Source of the DNA: Acholeplasma hippikon
GTDB taxonomy: Bacteria; Bacillota_I; Bacilli_A; Acholeplasmatales; Acholeplasmataceae
DNA: 64,000 bases
Assembly: GCF_900660755.1 (NCBI RefSeq)
Contig: NZ_LR215050.1
Location: 620,001-684,000 of the forward strand
Direction of reading: 5' to 3'
In this document: positions 27,124 through 36,707 of the stretch, piece by piece
Layout: every line of letters starts with the position of its first letter
Position numbering within the stretch: position 1 is the stretch's first letter
Notes under the pieces: model-generated
What the model was told of the DNA's origin: nothing
Databases searched by the model: none
What the model saw: only the letters and a program-made list of their open reading frames with translations
Program-made: the position numbers and the translations under genes

Positions 27124-29075
27124 CTAGTCTTCCCCTCAATATCAAAGTCATCTGAAATTTCAAAATCGACATTTCTTTCAATCCATTCACGACGAGGTCC
27201 CACTTGATCCCCCATTAAAACAGAAATATGTTTATCTGATTCATTCACATCATCAATTGTAACTTGAACTAGTGTTCTTGTTTCTGGGTTCATCGTTGTT
27301 TCCCAAAGTTGATCAAAATTCATTTCACCAAGACCTTTGTAACGTTGAATATTGTAATTTGAATCTGACATTTCTAAAATTTCTTTTAATTCATCATCAG
27401 ACCATGCATAAATAATCTCATCTTTTTTACCACGTTTTTTAGTCACTTTATATAGCGGTGGTAGTGCGATGTATAAACGACCATCTTCAATTAATGGACG
27501 CATATATCTAAAGAAGAATGTTAATAATAAAACTTGAATATGTGCTCCATCATCATCGGCATCGGTCATGATAATAACTTTTTTATAGTTACATTTCTTA
27601 ATATCAAAATCAGGTCCAAAATCTGCACCAATGGTATGGATAATTGTAGCGATTTCTTCATTTTTTAATAACGTATCTGTGTTTGTTTTTTCTGTATTTA
27701 AAACCTTACCTCGTAAAGGTAGGATTGCTTGGAAACGACGGTTACGTCCTTGCTTTGCAGAACCGCCCGCAGAGTCCCCTTCGACTAAGAAAAGCTCATT
27801 TATATTCTTATCTTTTCCTTGTGCAGGTGTTAACTTACCTGATAAAATCATTTCCTTTTTGTTTTTCTTTTTATTATCTCTTGCTTCTTCGCGTGCTTTT
27901 CTTGCAGCTTCTCTCGCACGAGCAGCGGCTAAGGCTTTACCAATGATTTTATTTGAAGTTTCTCTATTTTCTTCTAGATAGGTGTTGAACTTTTCATAGA
28001 AAACAGATTCTGTTGCATTTCTTGCATCAGGTGTTCCAAGTTTACCTTTTGTTTGTCCTTCAAACTCTAAAATAGATTCTGGGACTCTTAAAGAGATGAT
28101 TGCAGTTAGACCTTCACGAATATCTACACCATCTAAATTATCATCTTTTTCTTTGATTAAAACGTATTTTCTTGCATAGTCATTAATAACTTTTGTTAGC
28201 GCTGATTTAAAGCCGATTTCATGTGTTCCACCATCTTTAGTTCTTACATTATTAACGAAAGAAATGATGTTTTCTTGATATCCGTCAGTATATTGAAGTG
28301 CCACTTCTACTTCAATATCAGCACCTCTAGATGCTTTAAAAGAACCTTCCACTAATTGAACTTCATGTAAGGTTTGTTTTGATTCATTTAATTGTGAAAC
28401 ATACGCTTTAATTCCATCATCATATTTAAATGTTTCTTTTACATTTTTTCTTTGGTCGATTAGGTTAATCTTTAACCCTTTGATTAAATATGCTGACTCT
28501 TTTAAACGCTCTTTAATTGTGTCGTAGTTATAAAGTGTTGTAGAAAAAATTTTAGGATCTGGCTTGAACCAAACGGTTGTTCCTGTTTTTTTACTATCCC
28601 CAACACGTTCAAGTGGATTGATAATTTTCCCTCCATCTTCAAACTTTTGTTTAAAGATGCCTCCATCTTTGTAAACTGTTACTTCAAGCGCAGTTGATAA
28701 AGCATTAACTACAGATGACCCTACACCATGTAGACCCCCAGCAACTTTATATCCACCTTCTGAACCGAATTTTCCACCAGCATGTAAAACGGTAAAGATG
28801 ACTTGTGTTGTCGGTATTCCAGATTGGTGCATTTTATAAGGCATACCACGTCCGTTATCAGATACCTCAATTGAGTTATCTTGTTTAATGGTTACGCTAA
28901 TTTCATCACCAAAACCGGCAAGCACTTCATCCATTGCATTATCAACTATTTCCCATACTAAATGATGAAGCCCACGACCATCAGTTGAACCAATGTACAT
29001 CCCTGGACGTTTTCTTACAGCTTCTAATCCTTCTAGTATTTGAATAGACGATTCATCGTAATTTTTTTGTGCCAT
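27120..29075 (-). CDS. parE: DNA topoisomerase IV subunit B
   Basis: A 651-residue GHKL ATPase subunit: [13 protein letters not shown] with the catalytic Glu and the Mg-binding Asn near residue 44, the glycine-rich [14 protein letters not shown] lid near 113, and the TOPRIM motifs EGDSAGGSA near 432 and DADDDGAHI near 510. The [18 protein letters not shown] segment is of the ParE rather than GyrB type. It is transcribed before parC from a promoter that overlaps the preceding terminator. Confidence 0.95.
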   Translation of the reverse strand: MAQKNYDESSIQILEGLEAVRKRPGMYIGSTDGRGLHHLVWEIVDNAMDEVLAGFGDEISVTIKQDNSIEVSDNGRGMPYKMHQSGIPTTQVIFTVLHAGGKFGSEGGYKVAGGLHGVGSSVVNALSTALEVTVYKDGGIFKQKFEDGGKIINPLERVGDSKKTGTTVWFKPDPKIFSTTLYNYDTIKERLKESAYLIKGLKINLIDQRKNVKETFKYDDGIKAYVSQLNESKQTLHEVQLVEGSFKASRGADIEVEVALQYTDGYQENIISFVNNVRTKDGGTHEIGFKSALTKVINDYARKYVLIKEKDDNLDGVDIREGLTAIISLRVPESILEFEGQTKGKLGTPDARNATESVFYEKFNTYLEENRETSNKIIGKALAAARAREAARKAREEARDNKKKNKKEMILSGKLTPAQGKDKNINELFLVEGDSAGGSAKQGRNRRFQAILPLRGKVLNTEKTNTDTLLKNEEIATIIHTIGADFGPDFDIKKCNYKKVIIMTDADDDGAHIQVLLLTFFFRYMRPLIEDGRLYIALPPLYKVTKKRGKKDEIIYAWSDDELKEILEMSDSNYNIQRYKGLGEMNFDQLWETTMNPETRTLVQVTIDDVNESDKHISVLMGDQVGPRREWIERNVDFEISDDFDIEGKTR

Positions 29076-29104
29076 ACGTTACCTCTTCATGTTTTGTTAA
29101 TATC

Positions 29105-29110
29105 ATTATA
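29105..29110 (-). promoter_or_regulatory. -10 element of parE-parC
   Basis: Minus-strand TATAAT in the context TTTTTTATTGTATAAT, lying immediately after the T tract of the terminator that ends the operon on the other side. The same 16-base string precedes obg. Confidence 0.5.
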
Positions 29111-29113
29111 CAA

Positions 29114-29152
29114 TAAAAAAAGATAATCATTACAGAAATAATGATTATCTTT
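29114..29152 (-). terminator. terminator of the EIIB-like/HPr...aldo-keto reductase operon
   Basis: A perfect 14-bp stem, AAAGATAATCATTA / TAATGATTATCTTT (29119-29132 with 29139-29152), and a minus-strand T run at 29114-29120. Confidence 0.88.
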
Positions 29153-29165
29153 AAATAATTTTTTC

Positions 29166-30002
29166 TTATGTAACAGCGTTATTATCCGGATCTGTATAGA
29201 CTCTAGCACCACGGTTAAGTGCATTCATTCTTTCCATTTCAGATTGTGATAAAACAAGTTCAGTTCCATTGAAATTTTCAATTAAACGGTCCTCATGTAC
29301 GCTCTTTGGAATCATCACAATACCACGTTGTAGTCCCCAAGCAATAATCACTTGAGTAATTGTAGCTTGATGCTTTTCAGCAATTGATTTAATCTCAGAT
29401 GCTGTTGGTTCTTCAAAGACTCTACCTTTCGCAAATGGACCATAACTTGTCATTTGGATACCTTTTGAAATTAAGTATTTTTGAAGTCCAAATTGTGCTA
29501 ATAAAGGATGACATTCTACTTGATTGATCATCGGTACAATTTTTGCTGATTCTAATAAACGTTCTAAATGGTGAATTTGAAAATTTGATACCCCAATTGC
29601 TCTAAAGGCACCTTTTTCATAATATTCTTCTAATACACTCCAAGCTGCTTGATTGATTTTCTCATCCATGTTTGGCCAGTGTATTAACATTAAATCAACA
29701 TAACCTAAATCTAAACGACTAAGTGAAGCATCAATGTCTTTTCGTATTTTTTCTTTATCCCCAGAATAAAGCTTAAAGAACTTTGATGTTACAAATATTT
29801 CTTCACGTTTGATGCCAGAATCTTTAATTGCTTTTGCAACATCGGCCTCATTACCGTACATGATTGCAGTATCAATATGACGATATCCAATTTTGAGCGC
29901 TCTTTTTACAGTTTCATAAGCAGATTCACCTGCTTCCACTTTAAATGTTCCAAGTCCAAATTGTGGCATACGTACGCCATTATGAAGTGTTATGTATTTC
30001 AT
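29166..30002 (-). CDS. aldo/keto reductase
   Basis: A 278-residue NADPH-dependent (beta/alpha)8 reductase. The catalytic tetrad is visible: Asp in HIDTAIMYG (Tyr in the same motif, near residue 50), Lys in TSKFF near 73 and His in LIHWPN near 107. The C-terminal cofactor motif is IPKSVHEDRLIEN. Closest in pattern to the 2,5-diketogluconate/methylglyoxal reductase group; substrate not determined. Its ATG overlaps the M42 peptidase stop by one base. The ribosome binding site contains AAAGGGGA (30009-30016). Confidence 0.9.
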   Translation of the reverse strand: MKYITLHNGVRMPQFGLGTFKVEAGESAYETVKRALKIGYRHIDTAIMYGNEADVAKAIKDSGIKREEIFVTSKFFKLYSGDKEKIRKDIDASLSRLDLGYVDLMLIHWPNMDEKINQAAWSVLEEYYEKGAFRAIGVSNFQIHHLERLLESAKIVPMINQVECHPLLAQFGLQKYLISKGIQMTSYGPFAKGRVFEEPTASEIKSIAEKHQATITQVIIAWGLQRGIVMIPKSVHEDRLIENFNGTELVLSQSEMERMNALNRGARVYTDPDNNAVT

Positions 30003-31057
30003 TAATTTTCCCCTTTTAAATTCTTTATTTTTTCAGTAGTTAAATCTTCTAATAGAGTAAATAACATGCGTCTAGCTTGATCTAAATCAAAGTAATCTGC
30101 CATCGCAACACTTGAGTGAATGTATCTTGCTGGTAAACCAATTGTGGTTGCTAAAATACCTTCATGCATGTCGATTGCTTTTGCAGCATCTGTACCACCC
30201 ATTGAGAAATAGGCTTGATATTTGATGTTATGTTTTTGTGCTAGATTTTCAAAGTAATTTCTTAATGGGAATAACATAATATTTTTAGGATCATAAACTC
30301 TTAATAAGAATCCATCACCTAATTTTCCGATTGCTCCTGCATCATGAATATCATTTAATGGTGATGCATCTAATGCAATAAACATATCTGGTTTAAACAT
30401 GTTTGTTGTTGTTTCTGCACCTCGAAGTCCAACTTCTTCTTGTACGGTTGCACCGATTGCAATATTAAAGTCAAACTCTGTTTCATGGAAATATTCAAGT
30501 GCTTCTAATGCCAAACCACAGCCATAACGGTTGTCAATTGCTTTTGCAATAAAACGCTTCTTATTAAACGTGTCTTGATATTTGGTTTCATATAAAACCA
30601 TATCACCAATATTAATTCCATATGATAAGACTTCGTCTTTACTACTTGCACCTACATCAACAATTAATGCTTCAATGCTTGTATTGTTGTTTGTTTTTAG
30701 GTGTGGAGGAATAGAGCCAATAATACCTGGTATTTTTTTACCATCTTTTGTATAAACATAAACCACTTGTGAAATAAATACTTCGCCAGATAAGCCACCA
30801 ATAGGTAAAACTTCAATACCACCATTTGGTTTAATATTTCTGACCATTAATCCAACCTCATCCATATGTCCAGCAACAACTACTGTTGCAGCATTTGGAT
30901 TTTTTGATTGTTTATAGGCAAAAATACTTCCTAATTTATCCTTTTTAATTTGATAATTAGGATACTTTTTAATTACTTCTTCAATGTATGCTCTCACATT
31001 TTTTTCATGTGACGAAATACCCGCTAATTCAGTTAAGATTTGATAATGATTACTCAT
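30002..31057 (-). CDS. M42-family metallo-aminopeptidase (glutamyl aminopeptidase/deblocking type)
   Basis: A 351-residue M42 peptidase. Metal ligands and catalytic residues are in AGHMDEVGLMV (His and Asp, near residue 64), DNRYGCG near 174, and EEVGLRGAE near 207, with a final metal histidine in RYIHS near 313. These enzymes form large dodecameric particles that trim peptides in the cytoplasm. Overlaps trmB by eight bases. Confidence 0.92.
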   Translation of the reverse strand: MSNHYQILTELAGISSHEKNVRAYIEEVIKKYPNYQIKKDKLGSIFAYKQSKNPNAATVVVAGHMDEVGLMVRNIKPNGGIEVLPIGGLSGEVFISQVVYVYTKDGKKIPGIIGSIPPHLKTNNNTSIEALIVDVGASSKDEVLSYGINIGDMVLYETKYQDTFNKKRFIAKAIDNRYGCGLALEALEYFHETEFDFNIAIGATVQEEVGLRGAETTTNMFKPDMFIALDASPLNDIHDAGAIGKLGDGFLLRVYDPKNIMLFPLRNYFENLAQKHNIKYQAYFSMGGTDAAKAIDMHEGILATTIGLPARYIHSSVAMADYFDLDQARRMLFTLLEDLTTEKIKNLKGEN

Positions 31058-31655
31058 TTTTTACAATCGCCTCCAATTGATAAATTGGACCATTCTTACG
31101 TTTTTTAACTTCATACTCTGTCATGAAATCAGATTCAGGTAAATTTAAGTCTGATGCAATGATTTGGTAGTTAGCCTCAATAAAATATTCTAATGAATCA
31201 TTGAATAACTCTAAATGATCAGTTCTTAATATAACCTTTCCATCATGACTTAATAATTGTTTATAGAGGTTTAATTTTGTTGGGTATGTTAATCTACGTT
31301 TATGGTGTCTTGATTTTGGCCATGGATCTGAAAAGTTTAATTGAATTACACTTGCTTTACTATCCACAAAATAATTAGCTAGATTTTCGGCATCATCCAT
31401 AATCACAATTAAATTATCTAATTCCATTTCAGCTCTTTTTTGAGCTAAACGATAACATACGTTTTGTTCTTTTTCCACTGCAACAAATAATCTATCTGGA
31501 TTTGCTTTTGCTAAAGATGTAATGAATTGACCTTTACCAGAACCAATTTCCATAAAGATATTCTCTACTTTATTAGAAATTGGTTTTGCTTCAATCCAAA
31601 CACCTAAATCTAATAAATTTTCAATTGTTGCGTCTTTAATTTTCTTCTGTCTCAT
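31050..31655 (-). CDS. trmB: tRNA (guanine-N7-)-methyltransferase
   Basis: A 201-residue SAM-dependent enzyme that makes m7G46 in the tRNA variable loop. Family landmarks are the SAM loop MEIGSGKGQFI near residues 36-46, and FSDPWPKSRHHKRRL near 109-123, the TrmB signature. It overlaps the DUF368 gene by 20 bases and the M42 peptidase by eight, so all are on one transcript. Confidence 0.97.
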   Translation of the reverse strand: MRQKKIKDATIENLLDLGVWIEAKPISNKVENIFMEIGSGKGQFITSLAKANPDRLFVAVEKEQNVCYRLAQKRAEMELDNLIVIMDDAENLANYFVDSKASVIQLNFSDPWPKSRHHKRRLTYPTKLNLYKQLLSHDGKVILRTDHLELFNDSLEYFIEANYQIIASDLNLPESDFMTEYEVKKRKNGPIYQLEAIVKNE

Positions 31656-32526
31656 GTTCGTCCTTCACAAATAATCTGGCTATATAAATACCAACCGGTA
31701 ATAAAATTATACCAATTAACCACATATACCAGAACGCGTTTAAATTAAATATATCAATTCCTGGTTCACTTAACATCTCACCACGTAAACTCATAATAAT
31801 GTTAATTGGTGATGCTAACATAATCCCTAAAACAAATTGATAGAACTTTCTAGGGATTTTTTTTAAGATAAAGTTTAAACCCTTACCTGCAAGTAAGAAG
31901 GTTGCAATAACACCTAAACCTACAAATAGTCCATTCCAAAATAATGGCATGAACATCTCAAAATCAAAATTGAAAAATGAGGTAAGTGCATCTTTTGGTA
32001 ATTCAGTCATTGGAATATAATAGCCAATCATCATTAAAATCATAGTTCCACTTAAACCTGGAATAATGAGTGAAATTGCTAATAAGAAACCAACGATAAA
32101 CCACATGAATAAATTCGTATTTGATACATTAGCTGTGCTTGGTGAAATAAAAGCAAATACTGTTAAGGCGATAAAAGTAATGCCTACAACAATAAAATCA
32201 CTTGCCTTAAATTGTTTTTCTTTAGCAAGTAAATAAATTTCAGGTACCCCACCAATAATTAATCCAATAAATAATAGTGTGGATGGAATTGGAACATAAT
32301 TAAACACAAGTAAGACAAGAATAAAGCCTAAAATTAACCCAAGACCAATCCCAACGATATACTCCCAAATCGATTTGATTGCTTGAATTGGTTTTTTAGT
32401 CACATTGTCTAATGCATTAATTAATTCACTATAAATATTGAAAGCGGCGGCTATCATGCCACCACTTACACCTGGTAATATTGCTCCAATCCCTACAAGT
32501 GTACCTTGAAGGATTTTTTTTATCAT
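31636..32526 (-). CDS. DUF368 membrane protein, PopT-type undecaprenyl-phosphate translocase
   Basis: A 296-residue polytopic membrane protein (about eight helices). The DUF368 signatures are clear: GIGAILPGVSGGMIA at 12-26 and the repeat SLIIPGLSGTMILMMIGYY near 150-168. DUF368 proteins (PopT) have been shown to return undecaprenyl phosphate across the membrane. Its coupling to HPr (four-base overlap) and its position opposite uppP fit lipid-carrier recycling. In a wall-less mollicute the carrier would have to serve glycan or glycolipid synthesis rather than peptidoglycan; that part is inference. Confidence 0.88.
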   Translation of the reverse strand: MIKKILQGTLVGIGAILPGVSGGMIAAAFNIYSELINALDNVTKKPIQAIKSIWEYIVGIGLGLILGFILVLLVFNYVPIPSTLLFIGLIIGGVPEIYLLAKEKQFKASDFIVVGITFIALTVFAFISPSTANVSNTNLFMWFIVGFLLAISLIIPGLSGTMILMMIGYYIPMTELPKDALTSFFNFDFEMFMPLFWNGLFVGLGVIATFLLAGKGLNFILKKIPRKFYQFVLGIMLASPINIIMSLRGEMLSEPGIDIFNLNAFWYMWLIGIILLPVGIYIARLFVKDEHETEEN

Positions 32527-32795
32527 TCGCTTACTTTTCCTAACCCTTCTGCGACTAAGAAATCCGTAATACCTTTAATTGCTTCTTGAGCATCTGGTCC
32601 TTCTGCAGATATTTCAATAACTTCTCCGTTATAAATACCTAAGCTCATCACGCCCATAATACTTTTTAAGTTAACAGAGCGATTAAACGCTGTTAAACTT
32701 AATTCAGATTCATAAGACATTGCTTGATTAACTAAACGAGTTGCAGGTCTAGCATGTAATCCATATTCTGAAATAATAACGAATTTTTGTTTCAT
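32523..32795 (-). CDS. ptsH: phosphocarrier protein HPr
   Basis: A 90-residue HPr-family protein. The phosphorylatable histidine lies in YGLHARPATRL (His14) and the regulatory serine motif in NLKSIMGVMSLGI (Ser45), so both enzyme I and HPr kinase sites look intact. Length is normal. Unusually, it is not next to ptsI but is translationally coupled (four-base overlaps) to an EIIB-like membrane protein on one side and the PopT-type translocase on the other. It may be the general HPr or a specialised copy; this window cannot tell. Confidence 0.92.
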   Translation of the reverse strand: MKQKFVIISEYGLHARPATRLVNQAMSYESELSLTAFNRSVNLKSIMGVMSLGIYNGEVIEISAEGPDAQEAIKGITDFLVAEGLGKVSE

Positions 32796-33148
32796 TTTGT
32801 TACCTCATTTCGTATTTTATCTAAATTATTTTTTACTTCTACTGGATTTTCTTTAATTAAAAGTTTTAACTCTTTACCAGTTAAGAAACCAGAAATATCC
32901 ATTGATTTTAATAGTGTTTGAGAAACTAATTTTGGATTTTCTAATAATATTTTTAATCTTTTATTCTCTAAAGATGTATTTAAAATATTATTTGATCCTC
33001 CAAGCGCTTCTAGTAAAGTAACTACATTAATATTTGATGGCTTAGATTCACTTTTATTTTTCTTTTTATAGCTAATAAAAAGATAAGTTCCGCCAGCAAT
33101 TAATACAACTAACGCAACGATTAGTGTAATAATTGTATTCTTGTCCAT
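32792..33148 (-). CDS. membrane-anchored PTS EIIB-like protein without the active-site cysteine
   Basis: A 118-residue protein: one N-terminal transmembrane helix (about 5-25), a Lys/Ser linker, then a domain (about 41-115) that follows the glucose-type EIIB pattern, LLEALGGSNNI at 44-54, a RLKI strand, a LLKSMDISGFL loop and a final helix with VEVKNNLDKI. In true EIIB the C-x-T-R-L-R motif carries the phosphocysteine; here the matching stretch is LENKRLKI and the protein has no cysteine at all. ATG 33148 is chosen for its AAGGGA site nine bases upstream. It heads the operon and is coupled to ptsH. EIIB likeness is by eye. Confidence 0.75.
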   Translation of the reverse strand: MDKNTIITLIVALVVLIAGGTYLFISYKKKNKSESKPSNINVVTLLEALGGSNNILNTSLENKRLKILLENPKLVSQTLLKSMDISGFLTGKELKLLIKENPVEVKNNLDKIRNEVTK

Positions 33149-33170
33149 GAAATCACATCCCTTGTAAAAT

Positions 33171-33199
33171 ATTATATGTGTTTTTGACAAAAATTACAA
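33171..33199 (-). promoter_or_regulatory. promoter of the EIIB-like/HPr/PopT operon
   Basis: Minus-strand TTGTAA (33194-33199), a 17-base spacer and a perfect TATAAT (33171-33176), 22 bases upstream of the ATG. Confidence 0.75.
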
Positions 33200-33228
33200 C
33201 GCTTACACCAGACTTTCATGTTATAATG

Positions 33229-33237
33229 AGTTCAATA
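33229..33237 (+). promoter_or_regulatory. extended -10 promoter of uppP
   Basis: TG-T-TATAAT (33229-33237) with no good -35 box, 24 bases before the uppP ATG; divergent from the EIIB-like operon promoter only 30 bases away. Confidence 0.65.
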
Positions 33238-33260
33238 AAAAACTCAGGAGTTTACTACTT

Positions 33261-34094
33261 ATGTCTTATATTGTCGAACTATTAAAATATATTTTACTTG
33301 GAGTTATCCAAGGGATAACAGAAATATTCCCTGTATCAAGTTCTGGGCATCTTGTTTTATTCTCAACACTACTTATGAATGGACAAGATATTGAATCAGA
33401 ACTTAAACTATTATTAATGATTACCAATATGGGATCATTCATTGCACTATTTATCTTCTATTTTAAAGATATTAAAGACTTAATTATCGATTCATTTGAT
33501 TTTATTTTTAAAAAGGAAAAAAGAGTAAATAGTGTAAAGAAGGAAAACTTCTTTTATGCATTAAAACTATGTATAGCAGTTATCCCAATTGGAATTACTG
33601 GTTTAATTGCCAATAAGTATCTTACACCAAATCTATTATTTACAGGTATTTCACTTATTGTCACATCAATTTTATTATTTACTGTTTTCATGTTAAGAAA
33701 CAAGCAATTTATTAATGATATCACTTGGAAAAATGCAACCGTTATTGGTCTCTTCCAAGCACTTGCTCCACTACCTGGATTATCTCGCTCTGGTATTACG
33801 ATTGTAGGTGGGTTAAGTCAAAAAGTTGAACTTAAAAAGGTATTACGCTTCTCTTTCTTAGCATACATATTGGTTAGTGTGCCTGTTTCATTATTAGGAC
33901 TTTATGAAGCAATTAAAAATCCTGGTGTCATAGATATCCCAGGATTTGTATTAGCATTTATCTTTAGTTTCTTATTCTCACTACTTACTGTACGCGTAAT
34001 GAACAAATACGTGCAAGTGAAAAATTTAATTTGGTTCTCAATTTATGCATTTATTGTTGGAACCTTATCAATTACATTATATCTATTTATTTAA
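33261..34094 (+). CDS. uppP: undecaprenyl-diphosphatase UppP (BacA)
   Basis: A 277-residue polytopic membrane phosphatase that converts undecaprenyl diphosphate to the monophosphate. Both family signatures are intact: GVIQGITEIFPVSSSGHLVLF (residues 13-33, with the catalytic Glu and the SSSGH) and PGLSRSGITI (about 172-181) with its essential Arg. It has a GGAG ribosome binding site. It is divergent from the operon containing the PopT-type translocase and converges on queA, with an eight-base overlap of coding ends. Confidence 0.96.
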   Translation: MSYIVELLKYILLGVIQGITEIFPVSSSGHLVLFSTLLMNGQDIESELKLLLMITNMGSFIALFIFYFKDIKDLIIDSFDFIFKKEKRVNSVKKENFFYALKLCIAVIPIGITGLIANKYLTPNLLFTGISLIVTSILLFTVFMLRNKQFINDITWKNATVIGLFQALAPLPGLSRSGITIVGGLSQKVELKKVLRFSFLAYILVSVPVSLLGLYEAIKNPGVIDIPGFVLAFIFSFLFSLLTVRVMNKYVQVKNLIWFSIYAFIVGTLSITLYLFI

Positions 34095-35106
34095 GGAACA
34101 TACTATCGCCGAATGAGAAGAAGCGATAGTTTTTTTCTATTGCTTCACGATAACAATCTAAAATCTTTTCTCTATCGTAGAATGCTGAAATCAACATAAT
34201 AAGTGTCGATTTAGGTAAATGAAAGTTTGTAATAATTGATCCAACAGCTTTAAACTTATATCCTGGATGGATAAAGATTGCAGTATCAAAATGTCCTGCA
34301 GTAAATCCGTTATGATAATTAGATTCTAATGTTCTAACTGAGGTTGTACCTACTGCTACAATATTTTTCTTATTTTTCACAGCTAAGTTTAAACGTTCGG
34401 CTGCATACTCAGTAATTTCATATGATTCATTATGCATATGGTGTTGATTCGTATCATCTACTTGAACTGGTCTAAATGTACCTAACCCGACATGTAGAGT
34501 AACTTCTATAATTTCAACACCTTTTTCTTTTATTTTTTGAAGTAATTCTTTTGTGAAATGAAGTCCAGCAGTTGGTGCTGCTGCACTACCAGGGTTTGCC
34601 GCATAAACTGTTTGATATCTTGATTGATCAGTTAATTTTTCCGTAATATAAGGTGGTAGTGGCATCGTACCTAATTTATCTAAAACCTCTAAGAAAATTC
34701 CCTCATAAATCGCTTGATAAACACGAATACCTTCTTCACGTTCTTCAATGCATTGCATCTTTAATAAACCATTACCAAATGATACTACCGTACCTACTTT
34801 TATTCTTTTTGCCGGTTTAGTTAATGCTTCCCATACACCGGGTTTTATCTCTTTTAAAAGTAAGACTTCAATCCCCGCTTTGGTATCTTCTTTTTCACCA
34901 ATTAATCTTGCTGGAATAACCTTTGTGTTATTCATTACAAGTACATCATTTTCTGTTAATTCATCTACGATATCATAAAAATGTTTATGGCGACGTTCAT
35001 CTGTTTTTCTATCAATGACAAATAGTCGTGAATGATCACGTTTTTCCATTGGATGTTGTGCAATTAATTCATCCGGTAAGTTAAAGTCAAATAATTCTAT
35101 TTTCAA
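34087..35106 (-). CDS. queA: S-adenosylmethionine:tRNA ribosyltransferase-isomerase
   Basis: A 339-residue QueA of normal length that builds epoxyqueuosine from preQ1-modified tRNA. Conserved stretches are [14 protein letters not shown] at the N-terminus, [11 protein letters not shown] near 57, [14 protein letters not shown] near 171-184 and the C-terminal FGDSMF. The tgt gene is not in this window. It overlaps ruvB by four bases, giving the common ruvA-ruvB-queA order of Firmicutes. Confidence 0.97.
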   Translation of the reverse strand: MKIELFDFNLPDELIAQHPMEKRDHSRLFVIDRKTDERRHKHFYDIVDELTENDVLVMNNTKVIPARLIGEKEDTKAGIEVLLLKEIKPGVWEALTKPAKRIKVGTVVSFGNGLLKMQCIEEREEGIRVYQAIYEGIFLEVLDKLGTMPLPPYITEKLTDQSRYQTVYAANPGSAAAPTAGLHFTKELLQKIKEKGVEIIEVTLHVGLGTFRPVQVDDTNQHHMHNESYEITEYAAERLNLAVKNKKNIVAVGTTSVRTLESNYHNGFTAGHFDTAIFIHPGYKFKAVGSIITNFHLPKSTLIMLISAFYDREKILDCYREAIEKNYRFFSFGDSMFLK

Positions 35107-36110
35107 TCTAATAAACCTTTGTAATATTTTTTACCAAGAACACTATAGGCTAATTCGGTTGCAACCCTACCTCTAGGTGTTCTTTTAATATACCCTTCCT
35201 GTAATAAATATGGTTCAAATACATCTTCAATTGTGCCTGGTTCCTCACCAATTGTAGACGCAATTGATTCTAATCCTACTGGTCCCCCATTAAATCTTTC
35301 AACAATACCCTTTAAGTATAAGTAATCTGAATGATCAAGACCTCTTGAATCAATCCCCAATTTAGTTAACGCAAGATTGGTAATATCATGTGTAATTACA
35401 CCATCAGACATAATTTCAGCAAAATCCCTTACACGTCTAAATAAACGATTGGCAATACGTGGTGTACCACGACTGCGTTTTGCTAGTTCTTTAACAGCTT
35501 CTTCTTCAATATCATTTTGATAAACGTTTGCTGTACGACTAACAATTTGTGCTAGTTCTTCTTGTGTGTAATAACTTAAGCGTAATGTCGCTCCAAAACG
35601 ATCACGTAATGGGTGAGATAAATCACCAAAACGTGTGGTTGCCCCAATTAATGTAAAAGGAGGTAACTCAATACGAATACTTCTTGAATCGCGATCTTTA
35701 TCTAAGACAATATCTAAAACATAATCTTCCATTGCTGAATATAATACTTCTTCAACAAAACGAGGTAAACGATGAATTTCGTCAATAAATAAAACATCAC
35801 CATGTTTTAGCGTGGTTAAAAGCGCAGCTAAATCCCCAGTTTTTTCAATTGCAGGACCTGATGTAATTTTAATATTTACTCCGAGTTCATTTGCGATAAT
35901 TTGTGCTAAGGTTGTTTTCCCTAACCCTGGTGCACCATAAAGTAAAATATGGTCTAATGATTCATTACGTTTTAACGCTGCTTGAATATAAATGGATAAC
36001 ATTTCTTTAATGTTTGCTTGCCCAATATATTGATTAAGTTTTTGCGGTCTTAAAAGAAGTTCATCATCTTCTTTACTTAAATCTCTAATAACTGAGATAT
36101 TTTCATCCAT
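35103..36110 (-). CDS. ruvB: Holliday junction branch migration ATPase RuvB
   Basis: A 335-residue AAA+ motor. Walker A is GAPGLGKTT near residue 60, Walker [10 protein letters not shown] near 107, and the arginine-finger region [18 protein letters not shown] near 155; a C-terminal winged helix includes the [19 protein letters not shown] block. Works with RuvA at Holliday junctions. Overlaps queA by four bases and starts nine bases after ruvA. Confidence 0.98.
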   Translation of the reverse strand: MDENISVIRDLSKEDDELLLRPQKLNQYIGQANIKEMLSIYIQAALKRNESLDHILLYGAPGLGKTTLAQIIANELGVNIKITSGPAIEKTGDLAALLTTLKHGDVLFIDEIHRLPRFVEEVLYSAMEDYVLDIVLDKDRDSRSIRIELPPFTLIGATTRFGDLSHPLRDRFGATLRLSYYTQEELAQIVSRTANVYQNDIEEEAVKELAKRSRGTPRIANRLFRRVRDFAEIMSDGVITHDITNLALTKLGIDSRGLDHSDYLYLKGIVERFNGGPVGLESIASTIGEEPGTIEDVFEPYLLQEGYIKRTPRGRVATELAYSVLGKKYYKGLLD

Positions 36111-36119
36111 GTTTTATAC

Positions 36120-36677
36120 CTACTTTAATAAATATGCAAGTGCTTCTTTTAATGCTTGATCAACTGGTTGGTCAACATTAATATGTTTTATTGCTTTATT
36201 AATTTCTGTTCTGTTATAACCTAAGGCTTGTAAAGCAGCAATGATATCACTTGTATTATCATCTACTAATCTTGCATCTGGTTCAGTCACTAATTTACCT
36301 TTTAAATCTAAGATAATTTGTGAGGCTGATTTATTACCAATTCCTGGGAATTTCGTTAAATACTTCGCATCACCAGACTCAATAGCATCAACAATACGTC
36401 TAGAATCATCATATGCAACAATACTTAATGCACTCTTAGGTCCAATTCCTGATACACTGATTAATTTTTGAAATAAACTTAACGTTTCTTCATCTTTAAA
36501 CCCGTAAAGTAAGATTGCATCCTCACGAACATGGTAATGTGTGTAAACAACAACATCACTTCCTACGAGATATTGGTATGGAACAGGAGAAATGATTAAG
36601 TAACCAATCCCATTATTTTCAACAATAATATGTTCTGGTGAAACCTTTTTAACGATTCCTTTAATATATCCGTACAT
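36120..36677 (-). CDS. ruvA: Holliday junction DNA-binding protein RuvA
   Basis: A 185-residue RuvA: N-terminal OB fold, two helix-hairpin-helix motifs (ISVSGIGPKSALSI near 74 and LTKFPGIGNKSASQII near 108) and a C-terminal domain III that contacts RuvB. No ruvC is seen in the window; mollicutes and relatives use other resolvases. Transcribed with ruvB and queA from a promoter that mirrors the one of the divergent coiled-coil gene. Confidence 0.96.
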   Translation of the reverse strand: MYGYIKGIVKKVSPEHIIVENNGIGYLIISPVPYQYLVGSDVVVYTHYHVREDAILLYGFKDEETLSLFQKLISVSGIGPKSALSIVAYDDSRRIVDAIESGDAKYLTKFPGIGNKSASQIILDLKGKLVTEPDARLVDDNTSDIIAALQALGYNRTEINKAIKHINVDQPVDQALKEALAYLLK

Positions 36678-36707
36678 AGTCTACATCCTTAATTTTGTAT
36701 TTCTTAG

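Noticed and set aside
27631-27981. Open frames on the plus strand opposite parE
   Set aside because: They mirror conserved ParE codons, have low-complexity Ser/Leu-rich translations and no ribosome binding site; shadows of the real gene.
27120-29075. Assignment as gyrB/gyrA
   Set aside because: The partner subunit lacks the GyrA box and has the KWKDLG motif of ParC, so topoisomerase IV is preferred.
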